Below, piece after piece: positions 18,446-26,032 of a DNA stretch of 64,000 bases (the stretch's first letter is position 1; each line of letters opens with the position of its first letter). The notes below the pieces were generated by a model. The model was not told the origin of the DNA, did no database searches, and saw only the letters and a list, made by a program, of their open reading frames with translations. Location: positions 43,882 to 107,881 of the forward strand of contig CAVEVQ010000002.1 of NCBI GenBank assembly GCA_963619325.1, written 5' to 3'. Source of the DNA: UBA1181 sp963619325. Its GTDB lineage: Bacteria; Bacteroidota; Bacteroidia; Bacteroidales; Paludibacteraceae. The position numbers and the translations under genes were made by a program.

Positions 18446-19414
18446 ATGAAAAGTGAGTTGAAGCCCAAAGTTGTGGGCATAGATATTGGAGGAACGAACT
18501 CGGTGATTGGACTCGTTAGTCGAGATGGTCAGGTGATTGCGACGAGTTCAATCAAGACGCAGTCGTACCCTGAATTCAGCCAGTATGCAGATGCTCTTAG
18601 CGATGCCATCAAATCGCTTGTAGCTGCGAATGGTGGAATAGACAAGGTGCAAGGTGTTGGAGTAGGAGCGCCTAATGCTAATTTCTATACAGGAAATATT
18701 GAGTATGCAGCCAATTTGCCATGGAAAGGAATCATACCTTTTGCCAGTGAAATCTCTAAGAGAGTTGGTTTGCCAGTTGCTTTGACTAATGATGCGAATG
18801 CGGCGGCTATTGGTGAGATGACCTATGGAGTGGCTCGTGGTATGAAAGATTTCATCATGATTACATTAGGAACGGGCGTTGGAAGTGGTATTGTTGCCAA
18901 TGGACAGATGATTTATGGGCATGATGGTTTCGCGGGAGAATTAGGACATTGCATTGTGGTGCGTAATGGCAGACAGTGTGGATGTGGAAATTGTGGTTGT
19001 TTGGAGACTTATACTTCAGCCACGGGAGTGGCTCGCACAGCAAGAGAGTTCTTGGAGAAGCGTGCGAATGAGGATTCATTACTTCGCAAGATTCCCGCAG
19101 CAGACATTACATCAAAAGATGTTTTTGATGCGGCAAAAGCAGGCGATCAGATGGCGAAGGATATATTCGCTTTCACTGGAGAAATCTTAGGTCAGTCGTT
19201 AGCGGATTTTGTTAAGTTTAGCAGTCCAGAGGCGTTCGTTTTGTTTGGAGGTCTGGCGAAATCAGGAGATTTGTTGATTGAGCCAATCAAGAAGGCTATG
19301 GAGGCAAATCTGATGCCGATTTTCCGTAATAAGGTAAAGATTTTGTTGTCAGGAATGAAAGAGGCAGATGCGGCGGTTTTAGGAGCGTCAGCATTGGGTT
19401 GGGACGCTAAATAA
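18446..19414 (+). CDS. ROK-family sugar kinase, probable glucokinase
   Basis: The 322-residue protein phosphorylates a hexose, most likely glucose. The N-terminal phosphate-binding loop GIDIGGTNSVIGLV (about 11-24), the sugar-binding ALTNDANAAAIGE segment and the second phosphate loop ITLGTGVGSGIV are all intact. The ROK zinc motif is complete: a His in GELGHCIV followed by the cysteines of CGCGNCGCLE. It follows the FHS-family transporter and forms a small import-phosphorylation unit with it. A bidirectional terminator lies just downstream. Confidence 0.9.
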   Translation: MKSELKPKVVGIDIGGTNSVIGLVSRDGQVIATSSIKTQSYPEFSQYADALSDAIKSLVAANGGIDKVQGVGVGAPNANFYTGNIEYAANLPWKGIIPFASEISKRVGLPVALTNDANAAAIGEMTYGVARGMKDFIMITLGTGVGSGIVANGQMIYGHDGFAGELGHCIVVRNGRQCGCGNCGCLETYTSATGVARTAREFLEKRANEDSLLRKIPAADITSKDVFDAAKAGDQMAKDIFAFTGEILGQSLADFVKFSSPEAFVLFGGLAKSGDLLIEPIKKAMEANLMPIFRNKVKILLSGMKEADAAVLGASALGWDAK

Positions 19415-19443
19415 ATTGAGTGGACCCATAAGTAAATGATATA

Positions 19444-19476
19444 AAAAGGGGGTAGCCGTTGGGTTACTCCCTTTTG
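19444..19476. terminator. Bidirectional terminator between ROK kinase and helicase
   Basis: A 13-bp stem with two G-T pairs (AAAGGGGGTAGCC with GGTTACTCCCTTT) is flanked by A and T runs on either side, so it can work on both strands. Its right arm overlaps the last codons of the minus-strand helicase gene. Confidence 0.8.
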
Positions 19477-21947
19477 TATTGTTGAGCCAGTTTGATTTCG
19501 GCGTACGTGTATTTCCCGTCGAAAGCATCGAAAGTGGGCTTAAGATCGTTGTTGGGATGCTCGTCCATGTACTTTTGGAGGGTTTTTATTCGCTCTTCGG
19601 TGGATAAGACGGATAAAGGAATTTTGTCTAATGAGATCAGTTTGACAATGTGGCTTTCAATGGTTCTGACGGAGAGTCCACGCATTTCTGCTATCTGTGG
19701 CATCGTTTTCCCCTCTTGGAAGAGTTCGTAGGTAACTTCGTAGGTGTCGACCTTTTGCTTTTTCTCTTTAGACGGTTTTTCGATAAATGTTTCTTTATTT
19801 TTGTTGTAGCCATATTGCGTGATACACTCGTCGACAATGGTGAGGAGCTCGGCTGCGAAATTTTTCATCTTATCATCCCCCATCCCTTTGATTCTTCTCA
19901 ACTCCGATTCCTCGGTAGGAAGATAGTTGGAAATGTCTGTCAGCACGTTGGTGTTCAACACGCAATAGGCTGGCTTCTTTATCTCGTCGGCTTTCTCTTT
20001 CCTCCACGCTTGAAGGCGTCGGAACAGGTCTATGTGTTCCATGTCCAATAATCCTTGAGAGACAATCTTTTGAGAAGAAGACTTGGTCTTTTTCTCGCTA
20101 TTCTCCTCCTTATTGTTGTTGATGAGGAAATTTGTTTTTGTACGCAAATAGGTCTCGGAAGTGAAGGTCGCTTTCCCTGTTTGTTTATTGAGTATTTTTG
20201 AAAAAAGTTCAAATTTCAAAAAGTAGGCGGTGTGAAAACGAGATTGCAAGTCCGTAAGTTTCCGTTTTATCTCTTTATTGTCAGTTTCTACATTTCCGAA
20301 ATTTTCAAGAATCGGAAGAATGAGGATTTGGAGATTTTGGGAGAAGTAAGGAATCCCCTTTGTAATTCTTTCGTTCACAATACTTTCGTAATTGTATAGA
20401 TTCTGATTGCATATCTGAGCCAGTTGTGTGGAAAATCTGTTTGACACATCAGTGATTTTTTCTTTAATCGCAGGTATTGCCTTGTGGATGAGTCCTTCTA
20501 ATTTAGGAAATTTGGACATAAGGTTGATGCGCAGAAAAGAGTAGGCTTGATAGACGATATGGTCTAAGTCGTAGAAAGAAAAAAGTTCTTGAACTAACGA
20601 CAAGTAGTAGTCGCGTGTGTACTTTTGTATATTGGACTCATCCTCTTGCTCGCTTTCTATGGTTTTACAGAATTGTTCCACTCGCTTGTCGTATTTTATA
20701 GAGTCCTTCCGAAGAGGGGTACTCAGAACAATTCCTTCTAACGTGCGGCATCTGCTCAAGGCTACATAAACCTGGCCGTGTGAAAACGAGGATTGTGCGT
20801 CTATGATAGCCTTGTCGAAGGTCAGACCTTGGCTCTTATGGATGGTGATTGCCCAGGCCAGTCGAAGGGGGAATTGCTCGAATGACCCGTCTACTTGCTC
20901 TTCTATTTCATTTGTGTCTGGATTCAGCGTGTATTTTACATTGTCCCATTTCTCTCTTGACACGGAAATGTCGGAAGCAGGGTTGTCCTTGTCGGAAACA
21001 ATGATGGAAAAGTCGTCAAAGCCTTTTATTGTCCCGATTTTTCCATTGAAATAACGCTTCTCCTGACTTTGGTCGTTTCGGATAAACATCACTTGTGCCC
21101 CCTCCTTCAAAATCAGAGTATATTCTGTTGGATAGTTGACTTCTGGAAAATTTCCTGTCACCGAGGCCTCAAAGACTTTGCTGTCGTGATTTATTTTTAA
21201 CAGTTGCGACTCGTTAATGTTTTGTGCAACGGAGTTGTGCGTGGTGAGATGAATATATCCTTCGTTTTCTGAGGGTAGAAAGTTGGGCTGATAATGGGTG
21301 TTCAACTCGTTTAGAGAGTCTTGATCAACTTTGTTCTCGCGGATTTTGTTGAGTAGATTAACAAAATGCAGGTCTGTTTGACGGAAGACGGTAGTCAATT
21401 CAATGTTAGAGAAAGTACTCCGTTTCAATGCTATGCTGTCAAAAAAGTAGGGTGTAGGATAGTATTCCTGCAAAAGTTGCCGCTCGTCATCTTTGACGAC
21501 GGGGGACAATTGTTGTAAGTCGCCGATCATCAATAGTTGAACACCGCCAAAAGGCGTGTTGTACCCGCGGATACGTCGAAGTGTTGCGTCTACTTCATCC
21601 AAAAGATCTGCTCTCACCATACTTATCTCGTCAATTACCAAAAGATCTATGGTTTTGATGATATTGATCTTTTCTTTCCGCATTTGAAAGACCTCATTCT
21701 TCTTTTTTGCGACGGATGGGAGATAAAGACCTGGACTGATTTGGAAAAACGAGTGGATAGTCATTCCGCCTGCGTTGATGGCAGCGACGCCTGTTGGGGC
21801 AAGCACGACCATTCTTTTGGGACAATCTTCTTTAAGTTTCTTTAAGAACGTTGTCTTACCTGTACCCGCCTTTCCTGTAAGGAAAAGATTTCGATTGGTC
21901 TGCCGGATGATTTTATCTGCAAGTTCAAACTCTTTTGTGATGATCAT
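19464..21947 (-). CDS. PIF1/RecD-like helicase with HRDC-like and HTH C-terminus
   Basis: The 827-residue protein is a superfamily 1B DNA helicase. It has Walker A GKAGTGKTT at residues 25-33, motif Ia APTGVAAINAGGMTIHSFF, Walker B with D106-E107 in DLLVIDEISM, and the late motif AWAITIHKSQGLTFDKAIID followed by VYVALSRC. The C-terminal part carries an HRDC-like segment (about 650-710, RIKGMGDDKMKNFAAELL) and a helix-turn-helix (about 755-790, MPQIAEMRGLSVRTIESHI) resembling the domain at the end of RecQ-type helicases. Its ATG overlaps the prmA stop codon (ATGA), so translation is coupled. Role in DNA repair or replication is inferred. Confidence 0.85.
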   Translation of the reverse strand: MIITKEFELADKIIRQTNRNLFLTGKAGTGKTTFLKKLKEDCPKRMVVLAPTGVAAINAGGMTIHSFFQISPGLYLPSVAKKKNEVFQMRKEKINIIKTIDLLVIDEISMVRADLLDEVDATLRRIRGYNTPFGGVQLLMIGDLQQLSPVVKDDERQLLQEYYPTPYFFDSIALKRSTFSNIELTTVFRQTDLHFVNLLNKIRENKVDQDSLNELNTHYQPNFLPSENEGYIHLTTHNSVAQNINESQLLKINHDSKVFEASVTGNFPEVNYPTEYTLILKEGAQVMFIRNDQSQEKRYFNGKIGTIKGFDDFSIIVSDKDNPASDISVSREKWDNVKYTLNPDTNEIEEQVDGSFEQFPLRLAWAITIHKSQGLTFDKAIIDAQSSFSHGQVYVALSRCRTLEGIVLSTPLRKDSIKYDKRVEQFCKTIESEQEDESNIQKYTRDYYLSLVQELFSFYDLDHIVYQAYSFLRINLMSKFPKLEGLIHKAIPAIKEKITDVSNRFSTQLAQICNQNLYNYESIVNERITKGIPYFSQNLQILILPILENFGNVETDNKEIKRKLTDLQSRFHTAYFLKFELFSKILNKQTGKATFTSETYLRTKTNFLINNNKEENSEKKTKSSSQKIVSQGLLDMEHIDLFRRLQAWRKEKADEIKKPAYCVLNTNVLTDISNYLPTEESELRRIKGMGDDKMKNFAAELLTIVDECITQYGYNKNKETFIEKPSKEKKQKVDTYEVTYELFQEGKTMPQIAEMRGLSVRTIESHIVKLISLDKIPLSVLSTEERIKTLQKYMDEHPNNDLKPTFDAFDGKYTYAEIKLAQQYKRE

Positions 21948-22828
21948 TTAGCAAATTTTATCAGTTTTACAGCACACCAATCTCCTTCTTGACGAGTCTC
22001 GACAACCCTCATTCCGTATTTCTCGCATTCTGTTGCGAGGATAGGAATATCCGCCTCATAAAATCCGCTAATAAAGAGAAGTCCGTTATCCTTGAGTGTT
22101 TGTATATAGAGGTGAAGATCGTTCAGCAGAATATTTCGATTAATATTTGCTAAGATAATATCGTTTTTGTTGTAAAACGATTGTTGATTGAGAAGAGAAG
22201 CATCCCCACAAAGAACTTCAATATTTGAGATGTTGTTCAGGTGTACATTCTCGATAGCGTTGTTGTACGCCCATTCGTCAATATCGATGGCGGTGATTTT
22301 CGATGCACCTTTTTGTGTGGCGAGAATGGAGAGAATTGCGGTACCGCAACCCATGTCAAGTACGGTTTTGCCTTCGAAATCGTTGTCTAAGATATAATGC
22401 ACCATCAATGAGGTAGTTGCATGGTGTCCTGTTCCGAAAGCCATTTTTGGGTCGATGAGGATTTTATGCAGAGCGGTGGGAATGTCTTTATGGAAAGAAG
22501 CGTGTACGACGAGTGCGTTCGTCCCATCGTCGTTGGGAATGACTAATGGTTGAAAACAATTTTTTTCCCATTCCTCGTTCCAGTCTTTATCTTCGGTCTC
22601 TGTTGCAGAAAATGTAATGCCTTGAGCAAAGTCAAAGTCGTCTAAAGTCTTTTTCAAGACCTCTTCATTGTAGTTCTTATTTGGAATAAATGCGGAAAAA
22701 CTTGTCGTTGATTCGTCTGTTGTGTCAGAGAAACTTTCAAATCCGATGGTACCCAGGTCGTTGGCTAATAGGTCTTTTACGAAAGTCTCAGTGTTAGGAA
22801 GTGAGAATTGAACCTCTAAGTATTTCAT
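21944..22828 (-). CDS. prmA: Ribosomal protein L11 methyltransferase
   Basis: PrmA trimethylates ribosomal protein L11 using S-adenosylmethionine. The 294-residue protein has the family motif DPKMAFGTGHHATT followed by the SAM-binding GxGxG-type loop VLDMGCGTAILSI and a NINRNIL segment in the catalytic core. The N-terminal substrate-recognition part is about 100 residues. It is the first gene of a two-gene minus-strand unit with the helicase; their ends overlap by four bases. The coupling of a ribosome-modifying enzyme with a helicase has no evident functional reason. Confidence 0.93.
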   Translation of the reverse strand: MKYLEVQFSLPNTETFVKDLLANDLGTIGFESFSDTTDESTTSFSAFIPNKNYNEEVLKKTLDDFDFAQGITFSATETEDKDWNEEWEKNCFQPLVIPNDDGTNALVVHASFHKDIPTALHKILIDPKMAFGTGHHATTSLMVHYILDNDFEGKTVLDMGCGTAILSILATQKGASKITAIDIDEWAYNNAIENVHLNNISNIEVLCGDASLLNQQSFYNKNDIILANINRNILLNDLHLYIQTLKDNGLLFISGFYEADIPILATECEKYGMRVVETRQEGDWCAVKLIKFAK

Positions 22829-23065
22829 ATTGTGAATTTTATTTGTCCTTGAAAGTGTTAAACAAATTTAAATTTTCTCTTTAATTTTGTTTGAGAAGAG
22901 AAAGGGAGTCTATCGATTGATATATGTTTATTACCTTTGGCGATGCCTCTTGATATCGGAATGGTGATTTGTACAGAATAAAAACCTGTAAATTCCGTTA
23001 TTTCAGTAGGTAGCAAAGGTAAATTATTTATTGAATAGTTTGTCAATTAATAGGAGGGAACGGTT
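22829..23065. promoter_or_regulatory. Divergent intergenic region with several −7 boxes
   Basis: The 237-base gap separates prmA (minus) from a secreted protein (plus). On the minus strand TAAATTTG (22863-22870) is 35 bases before prmA and TACCTTTG (23014-23021) lies further out. On the plus strand TAATTTTG (22882-22889) and TACCTTTG (22932-22939) match the same consensus. TTACCTTTG at 22931-22939 and CAAAGGTAA at 23014-23022 form an inverted pair. No convincing gene or RNA was seen; a 62-codon minus-strand open frame is probably chance. Confidence 0.4.
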
Positions 23066-24442
23066 ATGATAGGTATGAATTTATATCGTTTGTTGATGGT
23101 GGCAATCCTCGGAGTGATGACGGTTGCTAATGGTTTTGCGTATGATGACATCTATGGTTCTGACGAGTCTCGTTCATCTCATAGAAAAAATAAAACAGAC
23201 AGGGAGAAGGTGTCTGCCTCTTCGGAGTCAAAGAATGGCAGAGATGCGATTATTCTGAAGTCAAAGAATTTGCAGAAATACGAGTTGACGTCTAATAATA
23301 TAGTTTTCATCACTGATACGACAATACGAGATGGTAATTATTTTTCAGACACGGTTCGTGTTTTGGATGAGGATGGTGATTTGGAGAGGACATTAGTTCT
23401 GAAGACGAAAGTACAGCAGAATGTCTCATTCGACAATGGGTCTATTGTGGTTGAAGATCCATCGGAGGGAGAGAATGAGGTGTCGGAGGTTGTCTACTAT
23501 GCTGATAGTGATGACGATTATACTTACACGCAAAGATTGAACAAATATCACGGGACGGACTACAATGTGGTGTCCGATGATGAAGAAGTGGCTCCACTTG
23601 AAACAGGGACAACGTCAACAACGGTAGTCTTGTCAAGTCCATACTACTATTCATATTATTATGACCCTTTCTATGATCCATATTGGAATGATCCATTTTA
23701 TTGGAATCGTCCTTATTGGACATGGAACTATGGATATTGGGGCTATCATCCTTACCACTGGGGAGGATGGGGCTGCCATTCGTATGCGTTTCACCACGAT
23801 CCGCATCATTTTGGACCTGCTCCTGTGCCACATCATTCTGTTTTGCCTCCAAGTGGCAGAAACTCTTTCGTGTCTGGACGGAATTCTGGGCGTTCGTCAA
23901 CGAGTTCTCGTACGCTGACAAGAAGTGATTCTAATTTCTCTGGAGGAAGAAGTTCAACGAGTGTACGTTCGTCAAATTCCACAATGCAACGTAGTTCGTC
24001 TAACAACTCAGGCGTGAGGTCAGGTAGCAGTTACTCTTCTGGAGTTAGAACGAGTGGTTCTTCCTCAACTGTGAGGACAGGAGGTAGTTCAAACAATTCC
24101 TCAAATGTGAGAAGTGGCTCAACTGTTCGTAGTTCGGGTAGTGGCTACTCTTCAGGTAGTCGTTCTTCATACTATGGAGGTAACGCTCGTACGGGCACTG
24201 TACAAAATTCTTCTGTGCGAAGTGGTGTTAATAGCAATGATCGTTCATCTGCGGGTAGTTCTTCTCGTGGGTCTTATTATAATTCAGGAACACGTTCTTC
24301 GTCCCCTTCTTCGGGAGTAAGATCAAGTTCTGGTTCTTCTTCTCGTTCATCATTCAGCAGTGGTAGTTCGAGGGGGGGCGGATTCAGTGGAGGCGTGCGG
24401 TCATCTGGAGGAGGCCGCAGTTCTGGCGGTGGACGTCGTTAA
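23066..24442 (+). CDS. Secreted protein with aromatic-rich core and Ser/Arg/Gly-rich tail
   Basis: I do not recognise this 458-residue protein. It has a signal peptide (about 1-25), then a charged region of about 160 residues with acidic clusters. Residues about 190-268 are extremely rich in Tyr, Trp, His and Pro (for example YYYSYYYDPFYDPYWNDPFY). From about 270 to the end the sequence is almost only Ser, Arg, Gly, Asn and Thr, with irregular repeats such as VRSGSS, VRTSGSS and VRSSGG. A Shine-Dalgarno-like AGGAGGG precedes the ATG; an internal ATG three codons later is an alternative. Similar low-complexity proteins occur in Bacteroidales, often without known function. It may share a transcript with the porin 43 bases downstream. 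Confidence 0.7.
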   Translation: MIGMNLYRLLMVAILGVMTVANGFAYDDIYGSDESRSSHRKNKTDREKVSASSESKNGRDAIILKSKNLQKYELTSNNIVFITDTTIRDGNYFSDTVRVLDEDGDLERTLVLKTKVQQNVSFDNGSIVVEDPSEGENEVSEVVYYADSDDDYTYTQRLNKYHGTDYNVVSDDEEVAPLETGTTSTTVVLSSPYYYSYYYDPFYDPYWNDPFYWNRPYWTWNYGYWGYHPYHWGGWGCHSYAFHHDPHHFGPAPVPHHSVLPPSGRNSFVSGRNSGRSSTSSRTLTRSDSNFSGGRSSTSVRSSNSTMQRSSSNNSGVRSGSSYSSGVRTSGSSSTVRTGGSSNNSSNVRSGSTVRSSGSGYSSGSRSSYYGGNARTGTVQNSSVRSGVNSNDRSSAGSSSRGSYYNSGTRSSSPSSGVRSSSGSSSRSSFSSGSSRGGGFSGGVRSSGGGRSSGGGRR

Positions 24443-24485
24443 TTTATGTTGAATAAAGCTTTGGCTTGAATTAAGGTTGAAAAAT

Positions 24486-25919
24486 ATGAAAAAAGGTTTG
24501 TTGTTGGTGGGGACGTTGTTGTTCTCTTCTGCTGTGTTCGGGCAAAGTGCGTATGATGCTTTGTCCTACTGCAATACAAATCCCGTTTTAGGAACAGCTC
24601 GCTACTCTGCGATGGCAGGTGCGTTTGGTGCATTTGGAGGGAATGTCTCTACCACGAAGGATAATCCGGCGGGAGTAGGTATCTATAAAAGATTTGATTT
24701 GACATTTACCCCTGAACTCTATATCGATAATGATAGGAATGTGGGGGTTACTTTGGCGAATTTTGGTTTAGTGATAAATTTCCGTAATCACAGGAATCGA
24801 GAAAAGGGGTATATCACGTCTTCTCTTGGAATTTCTTATAATCGTCTGCGTAACTTTTCAAGATATACGGCGGTTTCAGACTTGAATAACAGTGGTTTGT
24901 CTTTGTCGGATAGAATGGTCGACAATGCGGCCCCCGATGTTATTTTTGACAATGCAAAAGACCTTGGTTTGGTCGGACTTTCTGATGTGCAGAACGAAGA
25001 TGGAAATTATAACTACGAGTCAAAATTTAGTCAAAACAGCAATATAGACAAGGTGACTCGTTTTACAGAGTCTGGTCATGTCGGGCAATGGGATTTTACA
25101 TACGGTGTTAACATCAGCAATCGTGTCTACGTCGGTGGTGGTATGGGTGTTGCAAGCATTCAATATTCGGTGAAGGACAAATATGACGAGACGTCGTATA
25201 ATGATGATAACGATCAGTTCTATCTTGATAATTATTTTAAGGCAGACGGCGTGGGTGTGAATTTCAAATTGGGCGTGATGGCCAAGATGACGGATTTCTT
25301 CCGTTTGGGTTTTGCTATCCATACACCAACGTTCTATAACATTGATGAGTCTTATTCTATCGAGATGGACTATAACAATCAATATCCTAACGAACCTCAA
25401 ATTGATTATGCCGACTATAACTATGATTTGCGTTCTCCTTTCAAAATGCAGGTCAGTGCAGGTTTTATAATTGCTAAACGTGCGTTGATTGGTATTCAAT
25501 ATGACATGGAGAATTATAAGTCAATGCGTATGAGCAAGGATAATGAGAAGTATGAGGCAGAGGAGTCGGTTATCAGGGAGGATTTCAGAAATACTCACAT
25601 GTTAAGATTAGGAGCCGAGGTGAAAGTGATTCCAGAGTTTGCCCTCCGTGTCGGTTATGCTTATCAATCTGATTTGACAAATGATATCAGTGATTATGCT
25701 CAAAATATGTACATCTTCCGCTCAATGTCGTTGCCAAAGAGTTCTCACTACATCACTGCAGGTTTAGGCTATGAAGGCGACCATTTTTATTGCGATTTAG
25801 CATACGTCTTCAGAAATCAAAAGACGGTTTTTTATAGCATGTTGCCACAGATTGATTCTGAGTGGAATCTGAACTTGAAAAATCATGATGTTCTTCTTTC
25901 TTTAGGTTGGAGATTCTAA
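24486..25919 (+). CDS. OmpP1/FadL/TodX-like outer membrane transport protein
   Basis: The 477-residue barrel has a signal peptide (about 1-20, ending VFGQ) and the family N-terminus: NTNPVLGTARYSAMAGAFGAFGGNVSTTKDNPAGVGIYK, which corresponds to the conserved NPA-containing hatch region of FadL-like porins that import hydrophobic compounds. The rest shows alternating beta-strands and a terminal ...LLSLGWRF with a C-terminal Phe. I start at the ATG (24486) rather than at an in-frame TTG three codons earlier because MKKGLLLVG gives the normal signal. A strong terminator follows. Confidence 0.85.
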   Translation: MKKGLLLVGTLLFSSAVFGQSAYDALSYCNTNPVLGTARYSAMAGAFGAFGGNVSTTKDNPAGVGIYKRFDLTFTPELYIDNDRNVGVTLANFGLVINFRNHRNREKGYITSSLGISYNRLRNFSRYTAVSDLNNSGLSLSDRMVDNAAPDVIFDNAKDLGLVGLSDVQNEDGNYNYESKFSQNSNIDKVTRFTESGHVGQWDFTYGVNISNRVYVGGGMGVASIQYSVKDKYDETSYNDDNDQFYLDNYFKADGVGVNFKLGVMAKMTDFFRLGFAIHTPTFYNIDESYSIEMDYNNQYPNEPQIDYADYNYDLRSPFKMQVSAGFIIAKRALIGIQYDMENYKSMRMSKDNEKYEAEESVIREDFRNTHMLRLGAEVKVIPEFALRVGYAYQSDLTNDISDYAQNMYIFRSMSLPKSSHYITAGLGYEGDHFYCDLAYVFRNQKTVFYSMLPQIDSEWNLNLKNHDVLLSLGWRF

Positions 25920-25937
25920 AAATTGTCATAGGTAAAT

Positions 25938-25975
25938 AAAAAAGAGAGGACTTGGAATTAAGTTCTCTCTTTTTT
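25938..25975 (+). terminator. Terminator of the OmpP1-like gene
   Basis: A 16-bp stem with one G-T pair (25938-25953 with 25960-25975) ends in a T run on the plus strand. Because of its A-rich left flank it may also act on the minus strand. Confidence 0.88.
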
Positions 25976-25986
25976 ATTCTATGAAT

Positions 25987-26016
25987 AAGGAGAGAAAAAT
26001 CGCGTTTTCTCTCCTT
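25987..26016 (-). terminator. Terminator of valS
   Basis: A perfect 12-bp hairpin (AAGGAGAGAAAA at 25987-25998 with TTTTCTCTCCTT at 26005-26016) lies just past the valS stop on the minus strand. The following T run is short. Confidence 0.65.
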
Positions 26017-26032
26017 GTCGTTTCTTTTCTTC

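Noticed and set aside
22931..23022. Inverted TTACCTTTG...CAAAGGTAA pair that might mark an invertible promoter.
   Set aside because: Only nine bases long and equal to the promoter consensus itself; no invertase gene is nearby.
22858..23046. 62-codon open frame on the minus strand between prmA and the secreted protein.
   Set aside because: It overlaps several promoter boxes, has no recognisable family features and no ribosome binding site; probably chance.
23880..24440. Short repeated sequences that look like a tandem repeat array or CRISPR.
   Set aside because: They are irregular Ser/Arg/Gly codon repeats inside one open reading frame, with no spacers.
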